Shown in pieces: positions 27,596 through 35,152 of a DNA stretch of 64,000 nt. Origin of the DNA: CAYRJA01 sp964424455 (lineage in GTDB: Bacteria; Bacteroidota; Bacteroidia; Chitinophagales; UBA10324); contig CAYRJA010000004.1 in NCBI GenBank assembly GCA_964424455.1, positions 1-64,000 on the forward strand, written 5' to 3'. A program made the translations under genes and the position numbers. Position 1 is the first letter of the stretch; every line of letters starts with the position of its first letter. The notes beneath the pieces were generated by a model. That model made no database searches. It was not told where the DNA came from and was given only the letters and a program-made list of their open reading frames with translations.

Positions 27596-28267
27596 ATGCC
27601 GGCACAACTTCATCAGAGAACACATTTATTTCTGGGTAAATTAAAAAAGAATAACAATAGGGTATGGTTCGATAAACATAAACCGGAGTATGAAAAAATC
27701 AGGAATGATTTTATCGTGTTCATTTCGGAATTGATTAAAGAATTAAATAAAATAGATAGAACAATAGGCGACTTGGAGGCTGCTAAATGCGTCTATCGTA
27801 TTTATCGGGATTTACGATTCAGTAAAAACAAAACTCCATACAAAGTACATCTTTCTGCCAATATTCAGAAAGGAGGAAGAAAATCAAAGTTTGCCGGTTA
27901 TTACATTCACATTGAGCCGGGAGGAAATTCATTTTTCGGAGGTGGAATCTGGCACCCGGAGCCGGAAGAGTTAAACAAGATAAGGCAAGAAATAGATTAC
28001 AATTTCAATGAGTACAAAAAAATTGTAGAGAAGAAATCGTTTATAAAAATGTTTAAAGAGCCTTATGACGATAAGTTGAAAAAAAATCCTCAATCCTATA
28101 CGGAAGATAATCCGGCTATTGAATACCTGAAGTATAAAAGTTTTATCTATGGTGCAGATTATATTAGTGATAAAACTGTAACAGGTCCCGATTTTTTAAA
28201 AGAGATACTAAAAATGGCAAAAGAACTTTCACCCTTCATCTTATTCCTGAATAGAGCGATAGATTGA
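27596..28267 (+). CDS. DUF2461 (TIGR02453) family protein
   Basis: A 223-residue cytoplasmic protein of a widespread family of unknown function. Family landmarks: LKKNNNRVWFDKHKPEYE near the start, YRIYRDLRFSKNKTPYKVHLSANIQKGGRK in the middle, then GYYIHIEPGGNSFFGGGIWHPE. An ATG 4 bases upstream (27592) is out of frame, so 27596 is used. It is a single gene between divergent pyrG and the yqgE gene, with 123 bases before the latter containing one GTGTTACAA copy. Confidence 0.85.
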   Translation: MPAQLHQRTHLFLGKLKKNNNRVWFDKHKPEYEKIRNDFIVFISELIKELNKIDRTIGDLEAAKCVYRIYRDLRFSKNKTPYKVHLSANIQKGGRKSKFAGYYIHIEPGGNSFFGGGIWHPEPEELNKIRQEIDYNFNEYKKIVEKKSFIKMFKEPYDDKLKKNPQSYTEDNPAIEYLKYKSFIYGADYISDKTVTGPDFLKEILKMAKELSPFILFLNRAID

Positions 28268-28390
28268 TTTTGTATGAAAGGAGTAACGATAGAAATAAAG
28301 TGTTACAACAACTGTTCAGTTAATATTTCTTTTTACAGGCAATTTGTCCTATGCAAGTAAAAGTCCTAATTTAGCCACTCAATTTACCCT

Positions 28391-28948
28391 ATGGAATTCA
28401 AAAATCCCCAAGCTGGAAGTTTGTTAATCGCAGAGCCGTTTATGCCGGATGATAATTTTCGCTCTACTGTAATTTTTCTTTGTGTAAATAATGACGAAGG
28501 CAGCTTTGGATTTGTATTAAACAGGCCGCTTGATTTAAAACTAAATCAGGCAATTCAGGATTTTCCCGAATTTAATGCTCGCCTTTATCTTGGTGGACCG
28601 GTGCAGGCAGACACTCTCCACTTTTTACATACACGCGGCGATATTCTTAGCGGAGGTAAGGAGGTTTTCGAAGGAGTTTTTTGGGGAGGCGATTTTGAAC
28701 AATTGAAATTTTTGGTGGATACTAAACAGATTTCTAAAGAAGAAATAAAATTCTTCCTTGGCTACTCCGGATGGGAAAAGGGACAGTTAGCAGCAGAGAT
28801 TTCTGAAAAAACATGGATTATCAGTAATGCAAAAGCTGATTTTATTTTTACTGATGAAGGGAGTCAGTTATGGAGAACTGTACTGAAAGATATGGGAGGA
28901 AAATATAAACTATTAGGCAACCTTCCGGAAGATCCTTCACTGAATTAA
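28391..28948 (+). CDS. YqgE/AlgH family protein
   Basis: A 185-residue protein of the AlgH/YqgE family. Diagnostic segments: GSLLIAEPFMPDDNFRSTVIFLC at residues 7-29, GSFGFVLNRPL, LYLGGPVQADTLHFLH, then FFLGYSGWEKGQLAAEI and WIISNA. The family is linked to alginate regulation in Pseudomonas by name, but its biochemical role is not settled. Its last 4 bases overlap the stop of a small membrane-protein gene on the other strand. Confidence 0.92.
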   Translation: MEFKNPQAGSLLIAEPFMPDDNFRSTVIFLCVNNDEGSFGFVLNRPLDLKLNQAIQDFPEFNARLYLGGPVQADTLHFLHTRGDILSGGKEVFEGVFWGGDFEQLKFLVDTKQISKEEIKFFLGYSGWEKGQLAAEISEKTWIISNAKADFIFTDEGSQLWRTVLKDMGGKYKLLGNLPEDPSLN

Positions 28949-29082
28949 AGACCAAGAAAGTCGAGCAGACCGTTTAATCCTGCTTCACCGTAGATCACTA
29001 TCAACACGGCAACAGTCAGTCCTATAATGACTTTCAGAAAATTCATTATCCTCCTACGGCGTATAACAGATTGATAAGACAT
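28945..29082 (-). CDS. Single-helix membrane microprotein
   Basis: A 45-residue frame with a basic N-terminus (VIRRRR) and one hydrophobic helix of the form NFLKVIIGLTVAVLIVIYG, ending LDFLGL. A second ATG at 29046 gives a 33-residue version and is preceded by a perfect AGGAGG three bases upstream (29050-29055 on the given strand reads CCTCCT). Such strong Shine-Dalgarno sequences are unusual in Bacteroidota, so I favour 29046 as the true start. Positive-inside charge suggests its C-terminus is periplasmic. It lies between yqgE and secDF on the opposite strand. Function unknown. Confidence 0.5.
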   Translation of the reverse strand: MSYQSVIRRRRIMNFLKVIIGLTVAVLIVIYGEAGLNGLLDFLGL

Positions 29083-29287
29083 TGAGGCAGTGTGTATGCT
29101 TGCAATGTAATTAAATATTTTAATTGGGAGTTAATTACTTGCCAAAATAAATTTTTAAATATCAGTCGTATATCCAATCGAAAAAACTGCGTCACTGAAA
29201 AACTTAATCATTTGATATATTGAGAAGGGGATAATACATTAAGAACTAAGAGGTATAAAACTTTTAATGAAATCTGACTTAACCTTC

Positions 29288-29295
29288 TATATTTG
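29288..29295 (+). promoter_or_regulatory. Bacteroidota -7 box for secDF
   Basis: TATATTTG matches TAnnTTTG and lies 26 bases before the secDF ATG at 29321, followed by an A-rich leader. Confidence 0.55.
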
Positions 29296-29320
29296 CAACT
29301 CAAAAATTTAAAAATTAACT

Positions 29321-32300
29321 ATGAAAGGTAAAGGAATTGTTCAATTCTTTGCAATAGCGTTGATTCTGGTGTGTATATACCAGTTATCTTTTAATGTTGT
29401 TACCAGCAGGATTGAGTCGCGGGCAGATAAGTTTGCCAATTTAATAGTGCTGAAAGGAAAAACAGTAGAATCAGTTCTTCCGTCAGATAAGTTTAAAAGA
29501 GGAGCAGTTGAAGATTCTATTAATCGCGAACTGAAAAAATACAGACAGCAATATCTTGATTCTGTTTCTAATGAAGTGGTTTATAATATTGGAATAACTT
29601 CATTCACTTACCAGAAATGTAAAGAACAGCAGTTGAATCTTGGTTTGGATTTGCAGGGGGGAATGAATGTGGTACTGCAGGTTTCCATGCGTGATTTAAT
29701 TCAGTCATTAGCTGACCATAATAAAGACACCACTTTCCTGAAAGCATTAGACCTTGCTGATAAAAATGAAAGTATTGAGTCACAAAAAGGATATGTAACA
29801 CTTTTCGGAGAAGCATATAAAGAACTTTCACCCACAGGCAGACTTGCAGCCATCTTCAATACAAAAGATAATGCTGATAAAATCAAGTATAATTCTACCA
29901 ATGAAGAAGTTTTGGCGGTGATAAAAACACAAGCAGATGATGCATTCAACCGCACCTACAATATTCTTCGCTCGCGTATTGACAAATTTGGTGTTACACA
30001 GCCAAATATTACAGCACAACCTTCAACCGGAAGGGTAGTGGTGGAATTGCCCGGCGTTGACAACCCACAGCGTGTAAGAAAGCTATTACAGGCATCCGCT
30101 AAACTCGAATTTTGGGAAACTTATTCTGCACAGGAAATCTATCCTTATTTTGAAAGAGTAAATAAGGCGCTCGGCGCAAGACTGTCAGAATCTGAGAAAG
30201 GCGTTTCTAAAGACACAACTAACTTAACAGCAGAGAGTAATCCGCTGTTGAATGACTCCACGAAAGCAAAAGATTCTACACTTTCCAATCTGGTAAATAG
30301 CAGTACACCAAATGCGGATTCCTCTGCATTAGCAAAAAAGCAAATAGCGGAAAACCCATTCTTCGCTCATGTTTATATACCGCAATATAAAGACGAGCAA
30401 GACGGTCAGCAAAAAATTGCTCCCGGACCCTCTGTGGGAATTGTACTTGGTAAGGATACCGCAAAAGTCAATAAGTATCTGAGTTATGATTTTGTAAAAT
30501 CAGAACTGCCGCGGGATGTGAAATTCCTGTGGAGTGCAAAACCTTATGAAGGCACACAATCCAGCTATGTACTCTACGCCATTCGCAAACCGGCAGGAGA
30601 AGAATCTGCTCCGCTTGAAGGAGATGCTGTGGTTAATGCCCGTCAGGATTTTGACCAGAACAACCGCCCGGAAGTGTCAATGACTATGAGTTCTGAAGGA
30701 GGTCGTGTATGGAAAAATCTTACAGCTAAAAACGTAAATAAGTCCATTGCGATTGTACTTGATAATTATGTACAATCAGCGCCAAATGTCATCAATGAAA
30801 TTCCAAACGGGCGTTCATCTATTACCGGAGGATTTACAATTGAAGAAGCTAAAGATTTGGCTAACATTCTTCAGGCAGGTAAACTTCCTGCACCGGCAAA
30901 AATCGTTGCAGAAGACTTGGTAGGTCCTTCGCTCGGAGAGGAATCCATACATGCAGGAATCAGGTCGGTAATCATTGCATTTATTGCCATCCTTGCTTTT
31001 ATGGTTATGTATTACAATACTTCTGGTATTGTAGCAAATATTGCATTGTTTCTAAATCTGTTTTTTATTATCGGAGTGCTTGCATCACTCAGTGCAACGC
31101 TTACCCTTGCCGGTATTGCCGGTATTGTATTAACAATGGGAATGGCTGTAGATGCCAACGTGCTTATCCATGAAAGGATAAAAGAAGAATTGGCACATGG
31201 TAAAACACTGATTAAGGCAATCAATGATGGTCATCACCGATCTTATTCAGCCGTTTTTGATACACACTTAACTACGCTGATTACGGGGCTTATTCTTGCC
31301 TATTTTGGCTTGGGTCCGGTATTAGGGTACGCAACTACACTGAACATTGGAATCATTCTTACACTATTCACTGCCGTATTTCTTGCTCATCTGATTATGT
31401 ACTGGTGGGTGAGTGGAAAAGGTCGCGATATGAAATTTTCGACGGCACTAACTCCTTCCAGGATCAACCATTTGAATATCCAATTCGTGAAGAAAAGAAA
31501 GTATGCGTATGTAATTTCAGGAACACTGGTTCTCATCAGTTTGATTTCCGTATTTACAAAAGGGTTTGATTACGGTGTGGACTTTAAAGGAGGTCGTTCT
31601 TATGTCGTTCGTTTTGACCAGCCTGTAAATACCACAGATATCAGATCAGCAATTGAAAAAGTGGAAGGTGAAGCGCCCATCGTAAAGACTTATGGAGGTT
31701 CTAACAAAGTAAAAATTACCAGTGTGTTTTTAGTTGACAAACATGATACTAAAACAGACAGTCTTGCAAGTGTTGCGCTGTATAATGGAGTAAAGGGATT
31801 CCTTGATCCCAATGTTACTTATGAACAGTTCAGAGATAAAAACATCCTATCTTCACAACTTGTAGGTCCTACTATCTCTGACGAGATACGCAGAAGTGCA
31901 GTTAAAGCAATTATTTTTTCGCTCATAGGTATTTTCCTGTATATTCTGGTACGTTTCCGTAAATGGCAGTTTGCGTTGGGTGCCATCATAGCGCTGGCGC
32001 ATGATGTGATAATAGTTATGGGCGCTTATTCATTGTTTTCCGGAGTTCTCCCGTTCACACTTGAAGTAGATGAAACATTTGTGGCCGCTGCACTTACAGT
32101 AATGGGTTATTCAGTGAATGACACGGTAATTGTGTTTGATCGTATCCGTGAATTTTTGCGCGAACACCCGGCATCAGATATGAAGACACTGATTAATGAT
32201 GCCATCAACAGTACGCTAAGCCGGACAATTATGACATCTGTTACAGTTCTGCTCGTTCTTCTTATTCTCTTTATTTTTGGCGGTGATGTTATCCGCGGAT

Positions 32301-32461
32301 TTTCTTTTGCACTACTGGTAGGTATTGGTTTTGGAGTATATTCTTCCGTTTTTGTTGCTACTCCGATTGTAATTGATTTAACAAAAGATAAAGAGAAACT
32401 GAAAGCGGGCGTAGCCCCAACACCCAAAGCGCCGATGGCTTCAGCGACAAAAACGAATTGA
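29321..32461 (+). CDS. secDF: Fused protein translocase subunit SecDF
   Basis: A 1046-residue inner-membrane protein that uses the proton gradient to help pull proteins through SecYEG. SecD part: an N-terminal helix, the GLDLQGGMNVVLQV motif near residue 108, a large periplasmic domain with a Bacteroidota-typical insertion, then helices including GMAVDANVLIHERIKEEL. SecF part from about residue 720: GVDFKGGRSYVVRF and MGYSVNDTVIVFDRIRE. The fusion and its length suit this phylum. It also matters for the T9SS cargo in this window, which first crosses by Sec. It has its own promoter and terminator, so it is a single-gene unit. Confidence 0.95.
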   Translation: MKGKGIVQFFAIALILVCIYQLSFNVVTSRIESRADKFANLIVLKGKTVESVLPSDKFKRGAVEDSINRELKKYRQQYLDSVSNEVVYNIGITSFTYQKCKEQQLNLGLDLQGGMNVVLQVSMRDLIQSLADHNKDTTFLKALDLADKNESIESQKGYVTLFGEAYKELSPTGRLAAIFNTKDNADKIKYNSTNEEVLAVIKTQADDAFNRTYNILRSRIDKFGVTQPNITAQPSTGRVVVELPGVDNPQRVRKLLQASAKLEFWETYSAQEIYPYFERVNKALGARLSESEKGVSKDTTNLTAESNPLLNDSTKAKDSTLSNLVNSSTPNADSSALAKKQIAENPFFAHVYIPQYKDEQDGQQKIAPGPSVGIVLGKDTAKVNKYLSYDFVKSELPRDVKFLWSAKPYEGTQSSYVLYAIRKPAGEESAPLEGDAVVNARQDFDQNNRPEVSMTMSSEGGRVWKNLTAKNVNKSIAIVLDNYVQSAPNVINEIPNGRSSITGGFTIEEAKDLANILQAGKLPAPAKIVAEDLVGPSLGEESIHAGIRSVIIAFIAILAFMVMYYNTSGIVANIALFLNLFFIIGVLASLSATLTLAGIAGIVLTMGMAVDANVLIHERIKEELAHGKTLIKAINDGHHRSYSAVFDTHLTTLITGLILAYFGLGPVLGYATTLNIGIILTLFTAVFLAHLIMYWWVSGKGRDMKFSTALTPSRINHLNIQFVKKRKYAYVISGTLVLISLISVFTKGFDYGVDFKGGRSYVVRFDQPVNTTDIRSAIEKVEGEAPIVKTYGGSNKVKITSVFLVDKHDTKTDSLASVALYNGVKGFLDPNVTYEQFRDKNILSSQLVGPTISDEIRRSAVKAIIFSLIGIFLYILVRFRKWQFALGAIIALAHDVIIVMGAYSLFSGVLPFTLEVDETFVAAALTVMGYSVNDTVIVFDRIREFLREHPASDMKTLINDAINSTLSRTIMTSVTVLLVLLILFIFGGDVIRGFSFALLVGIGFGVYSSVFVATPIVIDLTKDKEKLKAGVAPTPKAPMASATKTN

Positions 32462-32481
32462 TTTCAATTTGAGAACAAATG

Positions 32482-32520
32482 AAATGGCAGTAAAAATCTT
32501 TTTCGCTGCCATTTTCTTTT
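32482..32520 (+). terminator. Rho-independent terminator after secDF
   Basis: A 9-bp stem AAATGGCAG (32482-32490) with CTGCCATTT (32506-32514), a 15-base loop and the T-rich tail TTCTTTTTAT. It lies 21 bases after the secDF stop. Confidence 0.7.
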
Positions 32521-32567
32521 TATAGGCAGTTCTCATATTTGCGCATATTGAAATTGTTTTCGGATAC

Positions 32568-32903
32568 TTATCCGAACGTTACTTCCCTGATACAGCAAAC
32601 AGGGAGTGCAACTCCTCCTTTCAGAATAATGTTTTTTTCTGTAACAGCCCAAATGGTAGTGAAGACTTCTTTTACCCCTTCAGTGGTTTCAAAAGTTATT
32701 TTTATCTTCGTGTAAAAAGTGTGTGAGAGTTGAGTCGCTCGCTGTAACATTAGCCGGCGGTTTAGAAAATCTTCAGTGCATTTTAGCACTTCTGATGAAA
32801 CACACTTTAAGTTGGGAATTTTTTCTTTATTGATGCGTTCAGGTGTAGAAACTTCCATGAGAAACGTTTTGGTTGGTGCTTTTTCTACGATTAGAATACA
32901 CAT
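32568..32903 (-). CDS. Small hypothetical protein
   Basis: A 111-residue cytoplasmic protein starting MCILIVEKAPTK. The frame opens 22 codons further upstream, but that extension would cross the palindrome at 32909-32928, so I use the Met at 32903. The C-terminal half (TFYTKIKITFETTEGVKEVFTTIWAVTEKNIILKGGVALP) is a beta-rich module that resembles a short domain seen in other Bacteroidota proteins of unknown function. No signal or membrane segment. It is divergent from the CoA-binding gene at 32954. Confidence 0.6.
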   Translation of the reverse strand: MCILIVEKAPTKTFLMEVSTPERINKEKIPNLKCVSSEVLKCTEDFLNRRLMLQRATQLSHTFYTKIKITFETTEGVKEVFTTIWAVTEKNIILKGGVALPVCCIREVTFG

Positions 32904-32908
32904 AGAGT

Positions 32909-32928
32909 TATACCTATTTATAGGTATA
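32909..32928. promoter_or_regulatory. Perfect palindromic operator candidate between divergent genes
   Basis: Arms TATACCTAT (32909-32917) and ATAGGTATA (32920-32928) with a 2-base spacer. It sits 5 bases before the minus-strand start codon and 25 bases before the plus-strand start at 32954, so one bound dimer could control both genes. As RNA on the minus strand it could also hide the start codon in a hairpin. Confidence 0.5.
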
Positions 32929-32953
32929 TTTTGTTTTACTAAAAGTGTAGTCA

Positions 32954-33334
32954 ATGATACAAATATCAAATAATGTTAAACTTACCTTAGTACTGGGGGC
33001 TTCCACTAACCATGGCAGGTATTCATTCCTTGCTGCGAAAAGTCTGTTGCAGCATGGACATCCGGTTATATTAGTCGGAAGATCCGAAGGAGAAATTGAT
33101 GGAAACAAAATTCATAAATCAATCCCGGACGATGTGAAAGTGGATACTGTAACACTTTACCTTAGTCCTGATAACCAAAAGCAATATTATCACCACATCA
33201 TTAATCTGAAGCCAAAGCGTATCATTTTTAATCCCGGTGCTGAGAATCAGGAATTTGAGGAACTTGCTGCAGAAAACGGAATTGAAACGGAAGAGGCGTG
33301 TACGCTGGTGCTTCTCTCTATTGGGAAATACTAA
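32954..33334 (+). CDS. CoA-binding domain protein (YccU-like)
   Basis: A 126-residue single-domain protein of the CoA_binding_2 family. LVLGASTNHGRYSFLAAKSLLQHGHPVILVG forms the Rossmann first strand, loop and helix; VDTVTLYLSPDN and IIFNPGAENQEFEELAAENGIE complete the fold. Close relatives bind coenzyme A; the role in cells is not defined. Divergent from the small hypothetical gene, with a shared palindrome in the spacer. Confidence 0.82.
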   Translation: MIQISNNVKLTLVLGASTNHGRYSFLAAKSLLQHGHPVILVGRSEGEIDGNKIHKSIPDDVKVDTVTLYLSPDNQKQYYHHIINLKPKRIIFNPGAENQEFEELAAENGIETEEACTLVLLSIGKY

Positions 33335-33416
33335 ATACAAGAATATATTATCATGTTTATGGAGTTTCTTTGATTAATACATCTTTATAGAAATAATTCT
33401 AAAAAATCAACACGCT

Positions 33417-35018
33417 ATGAAAAAGCTAATTGTTCTTACTCTTCTTGCATGGATTAATGTTACAGCCCTTGCTCAAAAGAAAATGGAAGTAAAATCGGAG
33501 ATAACATCTGTAACAGTCTATTTAACCGGAGCAGAAATTAATCGCCAGGCAGCCGCAAACATCAGTACCGGCACAACAGATGTAATCTTTACCAATTTAC
33601 CTGCAAACTTGAATCAGCAAACTATTAATGTTTCTGCTGACAGTAAATTGATTATTCAGTCTATTCAATACCGTATGAATTATATGCAGTCACCGGAAAT
33701 GAATATTGAAACTAAAAAATGGAAAGATTCATTAGACGTTGTCAATAAACTATTGGCACAAGTGCAGGACAGAAAAGATGTATTAACATCAGAAACTCAG
33801 TTATTGGAAGCAAATCAAACTGTAACAGGACAAAACAGCGGAATGAATTTTGAAACAATGAAACAATACCATGACTATTACATTCAGATGATGACCCAGA
33901 ATAAAGCCAAACTGCTGGCAGAAGAAGAAACAGAAACAAAACTGAATGAAATAAAACAACGACTTACAAAGCAATTAGCCGATTATCAGGCAAAACAGTT
34001 GCAGCCAAAAGGTGAAATATGGATTTCTGTGCATTCAGATAACCCGCTCAATGCTAAGTTTAATCTTAGCTATTTTGTTTACACTGCAGGGTGGAGTCCG
34101 GAATATGACTTACGCAGTGAGAGTATTAAAAGTAATGTAAAAATTACCTACAAAGCAAGATTATGGCAGAGTACAAATGAAGATTGGAGAAATGTAAAAT
34201 TAAAGCTCTCATCCGGCAATCCTACGCTTGGAGCCGTTGGTCCCATATTTTCTACATGGTATATGGATTATTACTATGGAAATACCGGAGGCAAAAGAAT
34301 GGAGGGATTATCATTGAGTAATGCACCTTCTGTTACAGAAAAAATGAGCAAGAATGAAGATATATCTGAAACAAGCGCTAACTATACTTCCGTAAGTAAC
34401 ACTCAATTTGCAACTGAGTTTGATATTTCGATTCCCAGTACTATTCCATCTGATGGAGAACCACATCTTGTAAGCATTCAGAACTACGAACTTGCTTCTA
34501 ATTACGAGTATTATACTATTCCAAAATTTGATTATGATGTGTTCTTAACTGCACAGATAAGCGGATGGGAGAAACTGAATCTGCTTCCGGGTAATGCAAA
34601 TATTTTCTTTGAAGGCAGTTATGTTGGTCAGAGTTATATAGATGTGAATAACACACAGGATACACTAAGTATTTTTCTTGGGCGGGATAAAAAGATTATT
34701 GTAAAGCGTGAGAAGGTAAAAGATTTTACAAAGAAACGGGTTATTGGAAGCATCTTTAAACAAACAGTTGCTTATGACATTTCCATCAGGAATACAAAAT
34801 CCGAACCTGTTACAGTTAAGATTATTGACCAATATCCTATTTCAGCAAATAGTGAAATAGAAGTAATATTAGAGGATGCAGGCGGTGCAACAGTAGATGC
34901 TGAAAACGGCAAGTTGACATGGAATCCATCACTGAAACCGAATTCAGAACAAAAATTCCGGTATTCATTCAGCGTTAAATTCCCTGAAAAAAAGAGAGTC
35001 TATGCTCCGCTATTTTAG
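33417..35018 (+). CDS. DUF4139 / MuiA-like exported protein
   Basis: A 533-residue protein with a signal peptide (MKKLIVLTLLAWINVTALAQ). The N-terminal DUF4140-like part begins KSEITSVTVYLTGAEINRQA and is followed by a coiled-coil stretch near residues 100-190 rich in Gln, Lys and Glu. The DUF4139 beta domain follows: SYFVYTAGWSPEYDLR, ITYKARLWQSTNEDWRNVKLKLSSGNP, and near the end FTKKRVIGS and ITIRNTKS-like strands. Members are called mucoidy inhibitor A by resemblance; their function is unproven. Followed by a strong terminator, so it is its own unit ahead of the polysaccharide genes. Confidence 0.83.
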   Translation: MKKLIVLTLLAWINVTALAQKKMEVKSEITSVTVYLTGAEINRQAAANISTGTTDVIFTNLPANLNQQTINVSADSKLIIQSIQYRMNYMQSPEMNIETKKWKDSLDVVNKLLAQVQDRKDVLTSETQLLEANQTVTGQNSGMNFETMKQYHDYYIQMMTQNKAKLLAEEETETKLNEIKQRLTKQLADYQAKQLQPKGEIWISVHSDNPLNAKFNLSYFVYTAGWSPEYDLRSESIKSNVKITYKARLWQSTNEDWRNVKLKLSSGNPTLGAVGPIFSTWYMDYYYGNTGGKRMEGLSLSNAPSVTEKMSKNEDISETSANYTSVSNTQFATEFDISIPSTIPSDGEPHLVSIQNYELASNYEYYTIPKFDYDVFLTAQISGWEKLNLLPGNANIFFEGSYVGQSYIDVNNTQDTLSIFLGRDKKIIVKREKVKDFTKKRVIGSIFKQTVAYDISIRNTKSEPVTVKIIDQYPISANSEIEVILEDAGGATVDAENGKLTWNPSLKPNSEQKFRYSFSVKFPEKKRVYAPLF

Positions 35019-35040
35019 AGATAGTATTATCTGAGTTCCA

Positions 35041-35078
35041 AAGGGCTGAAACACTTTCTGTTCAGCCCTTTTGTTTTT
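35041..35078 (+). terminator. Rho-independent terminator after the DUF4139 gene
   Basis: A perfect 10-bp stem AAGGGCTGAA (35041-35050) with TTCAGCCCTT (35061-35070), a 10-base loop and the tail TTGTTTTT. It separates the DUF4139 gene from the polysaccharide operon. Confidence 0.85.
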
Positions 35079-35123
35079 AATTTGATATTCATATCTCACT
35101 TTTCATTTTGAGAAAAGTAATTT

Positions 35124-35131
35124 TATTTTTG
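35124..35131 (+). promoter_or_regulatory. Bacteroidota -7 box for the polysaccharide export operon
   Basis: TATTTTTG matches TAnnTTTG and lies 22 bases before the ATG of the Wza-like gene at 35153, just after the preceding terminator. It is the likely promoter for the run of genes to 41625. Confidence 0.5.
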
Positions 35132-35152
35132 TCCGAATCTTAAAATGACTGT

